From assembly GCA_030432595.1 (NCBI GenBank), contig JAUIGU010000012.1, positions 1 to 64,000 on the forward strand: a stretch of DNA of 64,000 nucleotides, written 5' to 3'. The position numbers and the translations under genes were made by a program. Positions 19,193 through 28,784 of this stretch are shown here, piece by piece. The DNA is from Phycisphaerae bacterium (lineage in GTDB: Bacteria; Planctomycetota; Phycisphaerae; Phycisphaerales; Phycisphaeraceae). Position 1 is the stretch's first letter; each line of letters begins with the position of its first letter. The notes under the pieces are model-generated. The model was given only the letters and a program-made list of their open reading frames with translations. It was not told the DNA's origin and did no database searches.

Positions 19193-22100
19193 CTAGTCCT
19201 CGGATTCCACGAGTTCTTCGAGCCACACTTCAAGGCTGGCTTGCTGTGTTTGCCGCTGAGTCCAGACAGATTGTGGGGGATGATGTCGAGCAGTCCGAGC
19301 AGACTGGATCGTGATGGGGGCAACGGTCGTCGCAGCGTTACGAGGCAGCGCATTGCGTTCACCTCGACTCCGGACGTTTTTTGGCTGGGCCGTTTGTTGA
19401 CGTTGCGTCTGTGCCCGGGCTTGCCGCCTGTCCTGCTGTGATTTCGCGGGCACTTGCTGGTTCAATGCATGCGAAGAAAGTGTGGCGAACGGTTGTGCGA
19501 CGGCGTCGACCGAAGCCGTGGCGGCCAGCGGCGCGGTAGTGCCGACGGGTGACGTCAGCGCTGCGGGCGTGTTGGTGCTGCCCCAGTTCTGCAGAACCTT
19601 GTCCAGTTCGCTCTGCTCGATCTGGCCGACGGCCAGGTCGTTGATCCAGCCAACGGGGATGCCGGCGGCCTCGGTGTCCGTGCCCCAGTTCTGGAGCACC
19701 AGGTCCAGGTCGCCCTGTTCCACTTGGCCGCTGTGGTTGAAGTCGCCGATCACGGCTTCGTCGGTGGTTCCGGGAGTTCCGCCGTTCACGAAACTCGGTC
19801 GCCAGTTCGCGGCGATCCCCAGGTCGGCGACATCGGCGGTCGGGTCGATCAACGTCAACGACGGGCCTTCGCCGTCGGGTGTGGTCGGCCAGCCGTCCTC
19901 GTCGTCGTAGTCGAATGAAAGCAGCACCACGCCGTTCGGATCGGTCACTTCAAGGGTCTCGCCGCCGTTGCTCAGCGCTCCGGTGAACTCGCCGGCCACC
20001 GCGACGTGGGGGTACACCGCGCTGAAGCCGGCCGTGTTGCTGACCACCACCAGGCTTTGGCCCGGGAACAGCGTGACGCCGGCCCCGAACACGAACGGCG
20101 AAGACGGCCCGTCGGCGATGGTCACGCCTTCGAGATCGAGCGTGTGCGTGTCGCTCACATTGGTGAACTCGATGAACTCGGTGGGGTCGCCCGAACCTGG
20201 CGGGTTGTAGTTCAGCTCGGTGACCCGCAACTGGTCGAGGTGTAGATCGCCCTGGTTGTCGGGCATGGTGAGGCTATCGACCAGCGCACCGTCTGCTCCG
20301 CGCAGTTCGACGACTTCGCCGTTGGCCGTGAGCTGACCGGTGAAGTTGCCTTGGACGAAGCGTTGCTGGCCGCCGGTCGGCCCGGTGGCGCGTTGAAGGA
20401 ATGCCTGGACGTCGGCGGTGATGTAGATCGTCTGGCCCGCGGCCAGCACCGTGCCCGGGCTGAGCGTGTGATCGATCCCGCCGCCGAGCGTCCAGCCCGA
20501 CATATCGACCGGGGTGGACGTCGGGTTCGTGATGGTGAGGTATTGCTCCGCCAAGTCGCCCGAGATCGGCTCGACATCAAACCCCTCCGCGCCGACCCCG
20601 AACTCGACGGGCGGGTTGCCGGCCTGCGCGCTGTAGCCGGCGAGCTGACCGTTCAGCAGGTTGTTGCGGCGTTGCAGGATGAAGGTGTCGATGAGTTGAT
20701 CGATGGCCTGATCGGGCGACTGGCTGTAGTTGGAATGCAGGCCCCAGAGGGCCTGATCGGCCGCGGCCTCGTCGGCGATCTGTAGGCGGAACGCGTTGGC
20801 GAGCGTGCCCAGGGCCGAATCCGCTGCCGGCGTGCCCGAAGCGCCGAGCAGTTGCTCGGTGAGGTTGACCACGCGCTGGCGGTAGGCCTGGCCGAGGACG
20901 GGATCGTTGACCAGCCGGCTGAGGATGCCGTTGAGCGCGTGCGTGACGCTGTTGTTGGTGTAGACGGCGGGGTCGAAGTAGGCGTTGCCGCCGAGGCTGC
21001 CGGTCCAGTTGTGACCGAAGGACAGGTCGAGGTCCCACGGGAACGCGGACCACTGCCCGGTGCCGGTCGAATCCCGATACATGAACTGGTTCTTGTGCCC
21101 GTAGTCGGCGTTGCCGATCACGGTGTTGACCGCGATGTAGTTGATCCAGGCGGCGATGTCGAGGTTGTCGAAATCGTAAATGCGGGCGGCGGTCCCGTTC
21201 AGGTCTTCGCCGGCCACCAATCCGGCGAAGTCGGAGAAGTCTTCGAACTTCCTCGACTCTTTGCTGACGTTGTTGAACACGCTGTTGAGCGGGTTGTTGA
21301 CTTTGTAGAGCGCGTTGTTGGGGTCGAGGCCGAGGCGTTCGAGTTGCTCGCTGTCGCCTTCTTCCACGAGATCAAACAGGCCGTAGAACACGCCGTTGCG
21401 GTAGACGGTGACGGGCTCGGCGAGCAGGTGGGCGTGGCCGGCAAGCTCGAATGCTTTGTTGGCCAAGGTGTGGCGCAGCTTGGTCTGGTCGGCGTAGTTG
21501 GTGAGCAGGTTGAAGTCGCTGACCGCCGGCACGCCGTCGCCCAGGTCAAACTTCTCGCCGGAGTTGGCGTCGAAGTCGAAGGACTTCTTGATGAACACGC
21601 TCTGGCGGGTGGACTGCCCGTGCGCGTTGACATCGACGTTGTCGTAGAACACGCCGCGCACAACGATGGACGCCCGCGCGCCGGCATCGGTGAACGAGCC
21701 GGGGATGTCTTCGATGAACCACTGGATCAGGGTCAGGTCGGTGTCGATCGACGGGTCGTCGCCCACAACGCCGAAGTATTCGGGCGAGTTGAGCGGGTCG
21801 AGGAAGCGTGGGCCGCGTCCGGTGATGCCCTGCGTGTCCTGGGCGGTGACGTACCACCGCGTCATCTCGCCGGGCTGGATCGCCGAGGCGGGGACCTGTG
21901 CCGAGAATCGGCCGTCGGGCAGTTCGATCATGCCGACCGCGACTTCCGCGCCGAAACCCGTCCGGTAGTGAAGGGTGACGGTCGATGCGTCTACGGGGTT
22001 GGCGAACGCGGACACGGTGGCGTGGATCGTGAGCGGCGCGTCGGTGGGCACGACGGCGGTGGGGGCCGGGTCTTCGACGCTGATCTGAGGGCCGACCTGC

Positions 22101-23161
22101 GTCGCCGGGGCGTTGCTCGCGCCGGGCGTGGGGTACTGCAGGTAGGCCGCGGTATTGCCGACCACGCTCGCGTTGAGCGTTGCGATGCTGAGCATGTCGC
22201 TGCTGGACGACCCGCGGTTGAGCGTGTGGATCGCCAACACGTTGTTGCCCGTGTTCAGCAGGCCGAGGTCACCGTCGAGCGAGAACGCCAGCGGGGTCGC
22301 GCCGTCCTGGTCGCTGCGTTGATCGCTGGCGTTGCTGTTGTACTGCGGCACCGCGGGCGCAAATAGTTCCGCGACACGGACGCCGTTGAGATAAGCAATG
22401 AACCCATCGTCGCTTTGCATCAACAGTTGCAGGCCGGTGATCTGGCTGACGTCGTCGATGTTGAAGTCGATCCGCTGGTAAGCGCCCACCGTGCCGACGG
22501 GCAACGTCGTGCCGATCAGCCCGCCGAACCCCCCGTTGCTGCCGGGGTCGGCTTCGTACCCGATGGACGACGTTGCGGCGGTGAAGCCGCTGGCGGCGGC
22601 GTCAAACCCCGGCAAGGTCCACGACGTCCCGAGCGCACCGTTGCCGGGCACCAACACCTCGGCGGGCGAATCCGCGTCGATCAACACGACACCGGGCAGG
22701 CCGTACGCGACATCCCCGACCTGCTCGGGGTAGTCCGCGCCGTTGTCGCCGAAGCTGCTGACCACCTCGCCGTCCGGATTGACCAGCGCGACGTGCTCGC
22801 CCCCGGCACTGAGGGAAAAGCTGGTGTGCACAAAGCCGGCAGGGTCTACCGTGTCCAGCCCCGACGCGAACACGATGCCGTACGCGCCCGGATCGAGCAC
22901 AAACGACTGCGTAAAGGTCCATTTGGTCAGGTCGTCCGCCGAGTCGGTGAGGTGGTAGTCGGCCAGGTCCACGGCGACATCGCCCGCGTTGTAGACCTCG
23001 ATCCAGTCGCTGCTGTTGCCGAACCCGTCGTCGAGCGTGGTCTGGTTGGACGCCACGATCTCGGTGATGATCGGGTCGGCGGCCAGCAGCATCCGTGATT
23101 CAAGGGGCTGCAAACCAGAAGGTCTGGGCCGCAAAGTCGAGCATCCGTGGGCGCGAGACAT
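19193..23161 (-). CDS. Giant secreted CotH-kinase and lamin-tail protein with LEPR-XLL-like N-terminus
   Basis: 1322 residues. The N-terminus reads LQPLESRMLLAADP, like the LEPR-XLL motif of large planctomycete surface proteins. It is followed by a lamin-tail (LTD) domain (ITEIVASNQTTL, SSDWIEVYNAGD), a PA14-like or jelly-roll stretch, and a CotH-kinase-like domain from about 500 to 830 (FIKKSFDFD, YGLFDLVEEGDSEQL, FPWDLDLSFGHNW). Two further LTD-like domains follow, then two dockerin-like repeats (DFNHSGQVEQGD). The end is a basic Gln/Arg-rich tail instead of PEP-CTERM. CotH-type kinases phosphorylate proteins; activity here is unproven. Confidence 0.8.
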   Translation of the reverse strand: MSRAHGCSTLRPRPSGLQPLESRMLLAADPIITEIVASNQTTLDDGFGNSSDWIEVYNAGDVAVDLADYHLTDSADDLTKWTFTQSFVLDPGAYGIVFASGLDTVDPAGFVHTSFSLSAGGEHVALVNPDGEVVSSFGDNGADYPEQVGDVAYGLPGVVLIDADSPAEVLVPGNGALGTSWTLPGFDAAASGFTAATSSIGYEADPGSNGGFGGLIGTTLPVGTVGAYQRIDFNIDDVSQITGLQLLMQSDDGFIAYLNGVRVAELFAPAVPQYNSNASDQRSDQDGATPLAFSLDGDLGLLNTGNNVLAIHTLNRGSSSSDMLSIATLNASVVGNTAAYLQYPTPGASNAPATQVGPQISVEDPAPTAVVPTDAPLTIHATVSAFANPVDASTVTLHYRTGFGAEVAVGMIELPDGRFSAQVPASAIQPGEMTRWYVTAQDTQGITGRGPRFLDPLNSPEYFGVVGDDPSIDTDLTLIQWFIEDIPGSFTDAGARASIVVRGVFYDNVDVNAHGQSTRQSVFIKKSFDFDANSGEKFDLGDGVPAVSDFNLLTNYADQTKLRHTLANKAFELAGHAHLLAEPVTVYRNGVFYGLFDLVEEGDSEQLERLGLDPNNALYKVNNPLNSVFNNVSKESRKFEDFSDFAGLVAGEDLNGTAARIYDFDNLDIAAWINYIAVNTVIGNADYGHKNQFMYRDSTGTGQWSAFPWDLDLSFGHNWTGSLGGNAYFDPAVYTNNSVTHALNGILSRLVNDPVLGQAYRQRVVNLTEQLLGASGTPAADSALGTLANAFRLQIADEAAADQALWGLHSNYSQSPDQAIDQLIDTFILQRRNNLLNGQLAGYSAQAGNPPVEFGVGAEGFDVEPISGDLAEQYLTITNPTSTPVDMSGWTLGGGIDHTLSPGTVLAAGQTIYITADVQAFLQRATGPTGGQQRFVQGNFTGQLTANGEVVELRGADGALVDSLTMPDNQGDLHLDQLRVTELNYNPPGSGDPTEFIEFTNVSDTHTLDLEGVTIADGPSSPFVFGAGVTLFPGQSLVVVSNTAGFSAVYPHVAVAGEFTGALSNGGETLEVTDPNGVVLLSFDYDDEDGWPTTPDGEGPSLTLIDPTADVADLGIAANWRPSFVNGGTPGTTDEAVIGDFNHSGQVEQGDLDLVLQNWGTDTEAAGIPVGWINDLAVGQIEQSELDKVLQNWGSTNTPAALTSPVGTTAPLAATASVDAVAQPFATLSSHALNQQVPAKSQQDRRQARAQTQRQQTAQPKNVRSRGERNALPRNAATTVAPITIQSARTARHHPPQSVWTQRQTQQASLEVWLEELVESED

Positions 23162-23653
23162 GTTTTCTCCGAATCAACAGGACTGACGGGATGAACGAAC
23201 CTCGAAAAGAAGCGTGAAACAGCAACTCTCTATCGAAATTCTTGTGCGGGCTGCTCTCCCTCCTCTTGGCAAAATAGAGATACAGGGGGGTTCAGCCAAC
23301 TCGAATCGCAAGGTTGGTGGAACGACCAATATCCATGGTAGCCGAGCGTACGGCGAAAGACCAGATGTTTCTCCGGACGCTTGCCTTACTTCACGCGCTT
23401 GATGCTTCAAGTGCCAACGGTGGAGGGCATATTTGATCAAGTCGCGGCCCAGTCCGTGCAAGCCCAGGGGCGAAATGAACCAGGCAGACCAATACGTCAG
23501 AAGCATCTTCACGAATCAACCCCCGTCACCTACAATGCGCTGCCTTCATCCACAGCAGGTGGCAGATCGTCGGCAGCCGACACCGCTCCGTGCACGTGTT
23601 TGCAAGAAGGTTGTTACCCGTCTGCAATTTAAGTAACGGAATGAGGAGAAACC
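23162..23653. other. Divergent intergenic region, no gene seen
   Basis: This 492-bp region separates the CotH gene from the PEP-CTERM gene at 23654 and should hold both promoters. I see no conserved promoter boxes, RNA gene or strong hairpin. The only clear signal is TGAGGAGAAACC directly before the ATG at 23654, a good ribosome-binding site. Confidence 0.5.
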
Positions 23654-24328
23654 ATGACGACTAACCAATTGACCAACGCCTCCCTCTTTACGCTGGCGGC
23701 CTTCGCCGGTTCCGCCCACGCCGCCTTCGACCTGCAGATCACCGAGATCTGGCCCGGTCAGGCCGGCTCGGACATCACCGAAGACTGGATCGAGGTCACC
23801 AACTTCGGTGACATGGCCTGGACCGCCGCGACCGACGGCGACCTTTTCGTTGAGGATGCCAGCGGCGACGACGGCATCACCGACGCCGTCATGGTCCAGG
23901 GCCTGCTCAGCATCGCCCCCTGGGAGTCGGCCATCATCCTGCATGAAGACGACGGCACCGGCGCGGCCACGTTCAACGCCGACTGGGGCAACCCCGGCGT
24001 CGCCGTGGGCTACGCCGACGGCGGCGGCATCGGCCTGGGCGGCAGCGACGACAGCTACCTGTTCCTCGCCGACGGCACGTTGCTCGACACTGCCGGCTAC
24101 CCCGACACCGACGGCTCGCCGACCGAGACCGAGTCCTGGGACGTCCTGCTCGGCGACTGGAGCACGATCAGCAATGCGTCCGCCGCCTACGCCTCGACCG
24201 CGCTGGGCGGCGACAACGACGACACCCCTGCCATCGGCTCGCCCGGCACCGCCGTCCCCGAACCGGCGACGGCCGCACTCTTTGGCCTGAGCGCTGCGGC
24301 ATGTTTTGGAATGCGCCGCCGGGCATAG
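23654..24328 (+). CDS. PEP-CTERM protein with lamin-tail domain
   Basis: 224 residues. Signal peptide to about SAHA, then a single lamin-tail-like domain (LQITEIWPGQAG, EDWIEVTNFGD, SAIILHEDDG, SYLFLADGTLLD) and a PEP-CTERM tail (VPEPATAALFGLSAAACFG, then MRRRA). GAGGAG precedes the ATG. The domain type matches the LTD domains of the divergent CotH protein, so the two may act together at the surface. Function otherwise unknown. Confidence 0.8.
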   Translation: MTTNQLTNASLFTLAAFAGSAHAAFDLQITEIWPGQAGSDITEDWIEVTNFGDMAWTAATDGDLFVEDASGDDGITDAVMVQGLLSIAPWESAIILHEDDGTGAATFNADWGNPGVAVGYADGGGIGLGGSDDSYLFLADGTLLDTAGYPDTDGSPTETESWDVLLGDWSTISNASAAYASTALGGDNDDTPAIGSPGTAVPEPATAALFGLSAAACFGMRRRA

Positions 24329-24352
24329 CGTTGAGATCACGCAAGTCGCGAT

Positions 24353-24490
24353 CTACCCGCGGAGTACGGACGCGGAGATCAACATCGCTTCGGCAGCGTC
24401 ACGCCCGGTGATGCGGACGGCACCATCACCGGCGAGGTACTCGTGTTCGAAGTAGCGCTGCGCCTGCACTTCGATCGTGCGTGGCACTCG
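24353..24490 (-). pseudogene. 3' remnant of an oxidoreductase-like gene
   Basis: The minus strand reads a protein-like stretch RTIEVQAQRYFEHEYLAG continuing to GRDAAEAMLISASVLRG, then stops at 24353-24355. An in-frame stop also lies just upstream, so only about 45 codons remain. The sequence looks like the end of a real enzyme, perhaps a Gfo/Idh-type sugar oxidoreductase, but I am not sure of the family. The gene lies in the 556-bp gap before the tRNA. Confidence 0.35.
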
Positions 24491-24605
24491 ACATTATTTA
24501 TGCGAATGACCCGGTCGCAAAACGGTCGCGGACCGCGGCAATCGACCGCCGAGTGGGTGATTTCGCTGGCCGGAGCGAAGTCGATCGAATAACCGGCGGC
24601 ACTGA

Positions 24606-24720
24606 TCACGCTGAAAACTCGAACGAGTGACCCTCGGCCGCGCCGGCATACTTCACCAACACGCGCAAGTGCTGATGAACACGATGCCTACGCATCAGAA
24701 GGCGTGACTGATACCGGCAG
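24606..24720 (-). pseudogene. Degenerate coding remnant, related to 18921-18980
   Basis: On the minus strand this segment reads HQHLRVLVKYAGAAEGHSFE and ends at a stop after EFSA. The part over 24627-24686 resembles 18921-18980 at about 77% of bases. No start or complete domain is visible. It may come from the same decayed gene family on both sides of the CotH gene. Confidence 0.35.
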
Positions 24721-24884
24721 TACCACCGGGTATCGGCTTGAAGCCCCATCACGCCAAAAGCGATGAAACGTCTTTGCGGCACGATGGTTACGTCAACCTG
24801 TGCTTCGACATCCACCCTGCGGCGACCCGACCGTCGCTGGTGAGCGTTGCGACCGTAATCCCGGAAGCCTCAAAGAAGTGCAAA

Positions 24885-24958
<74 letters not shown>

Positions 24959-25062
24959 ATCGTGTAGAGCCCCACATTATGCAGATCGCGTGCGGGTGTG
25001 TCAAACGCGACGCGGAGAGGGTCGGCGCAAGCAGATGCGAGTCAGTGTCCCGGGCTGGCGGA

Positions 25063-25785
25063 TCATCGGTGCCGACGCATTCGACGATTCCACCACAAGC
25101 CGGCCAAGCCCAGGGGCAAGCCACCGGGCTCGGGGATATCCGAAACTACACCGTCGAACCGGATGTTTTGTCCGACATCCGGCAGGCCTTCGCCCGCACC
25201 GCCGGGCAAGTGATTGGCGAATCCCATGTCGATGTTGGGGGTCTCGGTGGTGGCATAAAAACGAAACTCGACCGTTCCGGTCACGACACCAAGTCCAGAG
25301 AGGTCAGTGATGCGGTCAACGACCAATCCTTCATCATTGTCCAAGGCAAAGCGGTCAAGGTCGGCGGTGAAACTGTCCAGGCTTGATCGGACGTGGAAGG
25401 TGGAGTTGGCAATTAGCGTCGGGCCGGTGTCCTCCACGGAATAGGTTAAGTCACCGAACTGCAGTTGTTTCCCGGGTGCGACCGTGATGGACGTCGTGTA
25501 GAACTTGGTCGGGTCGATCGCGACACCCCATTGCGAGGCATAGAAATGATTCGAAAGCGTGACGGGGAACAGGGTGTCTGTGGTCAAGGCCAAAGGGGTG
25601 GCCATCACGTAGGGCGAGCCGCCAAAGATTGGGTCGATCTGCGTGTAGCTGCCGAACTCGGCCTGAGAAGGGATGTCGAACCCTGCGACGAAAGCCTTCG
25701 CCACCGGAGCGCAGCAACCGGCCGCAACCAAAAGAGCGGCGAGCGGCGCCCTGGCATACCCGCAGACGGCGTCTCTGAAACTCAT
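25063..25785 (-). CDS. PEP-CTERM protein, function unknown
   Basis: 240 residues from the ATG at 25785, with GGAG 8 nt upstream; a TTG four codons earlier is less likely. Signal peptide to about VAKA, a beta-rich domain (FDIPSQAEFGSYTQIDP, FYTTSITVAPGKQLQFGD, VEFRFYATTE) and a tail IPEPGGLPLGLAGLWWNRRM as PEP-CTERM. I do not recognise the central domain. It lies between the tRNA and lpd genes on the same strand as lpd but is probably its own unit. Confidence 0.72.
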   Translation of the reverse strand: MSFRDAVCGYARAPLAALLVAAGCCAPVAKAFVAGFDIPSQAEFGSYTQIDPIFGGSPYVMATPLALTTDTLFPVTLSNHFYASQWGVAIDPTKFYTTSITVAPGKQLQFGDLTYSVEDTGPTLIANSTFHVRSSLDSFTADLDRFALDNDEGLVVDRITDLSGLGVVTGTVEFRFYATTETPNIDMGFANHLPGGAGEGLPDVGQNIRFDGVVSDIPEPGGLPLGLAGLWWNRRMRRHR

Positions 25786-25930
25786 ATCTTTCTCCAAGCA
25801 TGAAAACAGCGGCCGTGGTTTAGCGCCACATACTCTTCAAGTTACCGAGAGATCATGCCTGTCGTCAATGTTCTTCGCAAGCCCGTCGGGGACCAAAAGC
25901 GGTCCTTCTCAGGGGTCGGGTTGGTTTCAG

Positions 25931-27424
25931 TTAGAAATGAATCATCCGCCCGTCCGCGCCCAGGGCCGCTTCGTGGACGGCTTCGCTCATGGTCGGGTGG
26001 GCGTGGATGGTGGCGATGACTTCGTCGATCGTCGCTTCGAGGGTTTTGGCCAGCGACATCTCGGCGATCATCTCGGTGACGCCTTCGCCGATCATGTGGG
26101 CCCCGAGGATCTCGCCGTGTTTTTTGCCGGCGATGAGTTTGACGAAGCCGGTGGTATCGCCGAGGGCCTGTGCTTTGCCCGAGGCCTGGAAGGGGAAAGA
26201 CGCGGCGTCGTACTCGATGCCTTCGTCCTTGCAGCGCTGCTCGGTGTAGCCGATGGAGGCGACCTGGGGGACGCAGTAGGTGCAGCCGGGGATGGACTCG
26301 TAGTCGAGGTCGGGGGCGGTGTGGCCGAACATGCGTTCGACGGCGACGATGGCTTCTTCGCTGGCGACGTGAGCGAGCCAGGGCGGGCCGATGACATCGC
26401 CGACGGCGTAAATGCCTTTGACCGAGGTTTCGTACGTCGCGCCCGGATTGCGGTAAGCCGTCTTGATGTGACCCTTGAACAGCTCGATGCCGAGCGAATC
26501 GTCGAACAGGCCGTCGAAGCGCCCGCGCACGCCGATGGCAACCAGGGCGCAGTCGGCCTCGATGGTTTCGCCTTGCGAAGATTCGTCGTTTGCCTTGGCG
26601 ACCACCGCCTTGATGCCTTGGTCGGTCGTCTCGATCGACTTGGTGATGTGTCCGGTCTTGACGGTGATGCCCTGCTTCTTGAAGGCCTTCTCGGCGGCGG
26701 CGCTGACGTCGCGGTCTTCGACGGGCAGCACGCGGTCGAGCATCTCGATGACGGTGACCTCGGTGCCGAAGGCGTTGTAGAAGTATGCGAACTCCATGCC
26801 GATCGCGCCGCTGCCGACGATGAGCATCTTGTCGGGGCGCTGGGGCAGGATCATTGCTTCCTTGGAGCTGATGATTTTCTCGCCGTCGAACGGTGCCCCC
26901 GGAAGCGGCCGTGGAGAAGCACCCGTACAAACGAGAACCTTGTCCGCGGTGAGCGTTTGCTTCGGCTTGCTCTTGAAACGGACCTCGGCGGGCAGGTCCT
27001 GGTCCACGGCGGCGAGCTTGGCGTCGACGTCTTTGTGTTCGTAGACCTCGACGGTGCCCGCCTTGGGGATGAAGGCGTGCCCGTCGACGTGCGTGACCTT
27101 GTTCTTCTTGAAAAGGAAGCCAACGCCTTTGTTGAGGTTGCCCGCGACCTTGCGCGAGCGCCCGATGATCTTGTCCCAGTCGTAGCCGACGTTGTCGGCG
27201 GTGATGCCGAAGTCGTCGCGTTCGTGCTGGAGCTTGTGGTACAGCTCCGCGCCGGCGAGCAGGGCCTTGGTGGGGATGCAGCCCCAGTTGAGGCAGACGC
27301 CGCCGAGCTTGTCGCGTTCAACGCAGGCGACGTTCTTGCCCAGCTGCGCGGCGCGGATGGCGGCGACGTAGCCGGCCGGGCCGCCGCCGATGACGATCAG
27401 GTCGAAGTGGGTTTTGTCGGACAT
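25931..27424 (-). CDS. lpdA: Dihydrolipoyl dehydrogenase
   Basis: 497 residues. FAD-binding GIGGGPAGYVAA-type start (VIGGGPAGYVAAIRAAQLG), redox-active disulfide C44/C49 in GGVCLNWGCIPTKA, NAD-binding GSGAIGMEFAYFYNAFG, and the C-terminal dimer-interface active site AHPTMSEAVHEAAL with its His-Glu pair. It reoxidises dihydrolipoamide in pyruvate/2-oxoglutarate dehydrogenase or glycine cleavage complexes in the cytoplasm, making NADH. No E1 or E2 gene is nearby, so it is a stand-alone gene probably serving several complexes. It is 20-30 residues longer than the common form. Confidence 0.95.
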   Translation of the reverse strand: MSDKTHFDLIVIGGGPAGYVAAIRAAQLGKNVACVERDKLGGVCLNWGCIPTKALLAGAELYHKLQHERDDFGITADNVGYDWDKIIGRSRKVAGNLNKGVGFLFKKNKVTHVDGHAFIPKAGTVEVYEHKDVDAKLAAVDQDLPAEVRFKSKPKQTLTADKVLVCTGASPRPLPGAPFDGEKIISSKEAMILPQRPDKMLIVGSGAIGMEFAYFYNAFGTEVTVIEMLDRVLPVEDRDVSAAAEKAFKKQGITVKTGHITKSIETTDQGIKAVVAKANDESSQGETIEADCALVAIGVRGRFDGLFDDSLGIELFKGHIKTAYRNPGATYETSVKGIYAVGDVIGPPWLAHVASEEAIVAVERMFGHTAPDLDYESIPGCTYCVPQVASIGYTEQRCKDEGIEYDAASFPFQASGKAQALGDTTGFVKLIAGKKHGEILGAHMIGEGVTEMIAEMSLAKTLEATIDEVIATIHAHPTMSEAVHEAALGADGRMIHF

Positions 27425-27476
27425 ATCGAGAGTGTAGAGCTTTCTCCACGGGCGTCACGGCGCCCTGGAGGTCTGC

Positions 27477-28784
27477 TCAAAACTCCACGTGCAGCCCGAA
27501 CGAAAGGCTCTGCGTGTCCACCCGCTCGGCCAGGTCGGCCTCGTAACCGACGCGCAGCGTCGCGCCGCCCAGCACCGCGCTCGCCCCCGCCGACGGGCTG
27601 CCCCAGTAGCTGACGCCGGCCGGCTCGCGGTAGTCGTGGTACGCGTAGCCCGCGTCGAGCATCAACCACTCGACCGGCCGCCAACCCACCGACCCGCCGG
27701 CGCTGAGCACGTGCTGATCGAGTTCGGTGTCGAAGCTGTACCCTTGGCCGTCGTACTCGGCGTCGAAGCCCAGGCCCTCGTACCACAGGCTCTGCACGCC
27801 GGCGCTGAACGTCAGCGTCTCGGTCATCAGCCGCGCGGTGATCGCGCCGCCGTAGCCCCACAGCGACCCGCCCGAACCGGTATCAACCGAACCCGCGGCG
27901 CCGAGTTGCACCATCGGTACCGCGCGGACTTCGAGCAGCACGCCCTCAATCACCTCGTGGTCGCGCAGCAGACGAATGGGTACGCCCAGTTCGAGCCCGC
28001 CCTGAAACATCTCGCTGCCTTCGAGTTCCTGATACGCCGCGAAGCCGGCAAACGTGAAGCCCACCGTCGATCCGAGCATCTCGCCGAACGTATCGACCGC
28101 GTAACGCTGCCCGTCGAAGGACTCGCCGTCGATCTCCGTGCCGGTGACGTTGATCCAGCCGCGCGCGTTGGGCCCTTTAAACATCGGGCCAGGCGACTCC
28201 TCGACCGTACTGCCGTCCTCGTCAACCCGCGCAACGTACGCCGACTCGAAGCTGCGCCAAGGCCCAAGCGTGTGGTGGCGCATCGCGCCGTGCGCCAGCC
28301 GGCCGGTCACCGACGTGGGGTTGCCGTCCAGCGCGTCGACCACGGTCTGCTGCCGGACCAGCTCGAGGAAGTCGGCGTAGACCTGCTCGCCGTCCTCGAA
28401 GAGGAACGCCTCGATGTCGTCTTCGAGTTCGGCGCGGTTGGACCCGCTGAAGCCGCGCGAAAAACCGAGCCCTGGGATCTGCAGCGTCGCGCTCGTGCCC
28501 GCGGCGTTGACGTCCACCACGATCGCGTTGCTCAGGCCGGCGTAGTCCAGCGTCGCCTGCGTGTCCCGCCCGACAAACCCGACGAACGCGCCCTGGCTGC
28601 GCACCGCGTCTTCCAGCAAGTCCGGCAGGTCCGAGCCGCCGGCGCTGACGTTGAGCGCCGGGCCCGACGTCGCGCTCGCGTCGATGCGGAACAGGTCCTC
28701 CGCCGACGCGCCCGCACCAGCCAAGCAACCCCCGAACACCACCGCCGCCCCCGGCCAACTCGCCAAACATCGCCAACGCGCCAT
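27477..28784 (-). CDS. Putative outer-membrane beta-barrel protein, unknown
   Basis: 435 residues from the ATG at 28784, with AAAGGA upstream. Signal peptide to about GASA. Residues about 30-200 are a globular, mixed part (LPDLLEDAVRSQGAFVGFVG). The second half alternates strands and turns (WGYGGAITARLM, LTFSAGVQSLWYEGLG, LMLDAGYAYHDYREP) and ends SLSFGLHVEF. A terminal aromatic residue and that pattern suggest a barrel inserted by the BAM machinery. No family recognised. It lies 52 bp upstream of lpdA on the same strand. Confidence 0.6.
   Translation of the reverse strand: MARWRCLASWPGAAVVFGGCLAGAGASAEDLFRIDASATSGPALNVSAGGSDLPDLLEDAVRSQGAFVGFVGRDTQATLDYAGLSNAIVVDVNAAGTSATLQIPGLGFSRGFSGSNRAELEDDIEAFLFEDGEQVYADFLELVRQQTVVDALDGNPTSVTGRLAHGAMRHHTLGPWRSFESAYVARVDEDGSTVEESPGPMFKGPNARGWINVTGTEIDGESFDGQRYAVDTFGEMLGSTVGFTFAGFAAYQELEGSEMFQGGLELGVPIRLLRDHEVIEGVLLEVRAVPMVQLGAAGSVDTGSGGSLWGYGGAITARLMTETLTFSAGVQSLWYEGLGFDAEYDGQGYSFDTELDQHVLSAGGSVGWRPVEWLMLDAGYAYHDYREPAGVSYWGSPSAGASAVLGGATLRVGYEADLAERVDTQSLSFGLHVEF

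Noticed and set aside
18920-19441. Open frame of 173 codons overlapping the CotH 3' end
   Set aside because: Overlaps the real gene for half its length and has no coding signs; the gap part is a degenerate segment.
20852-22366. 504-codon open frame opposite the CotH gene
   Set aside because: Val/Gly/Asp-rich shadow with no motif.
23162-23653. Short open frames of 60-110 codons in the gap before the LTD gene
   Set aside because: No ribosome-binding sites, no motifs and conflicting frames.
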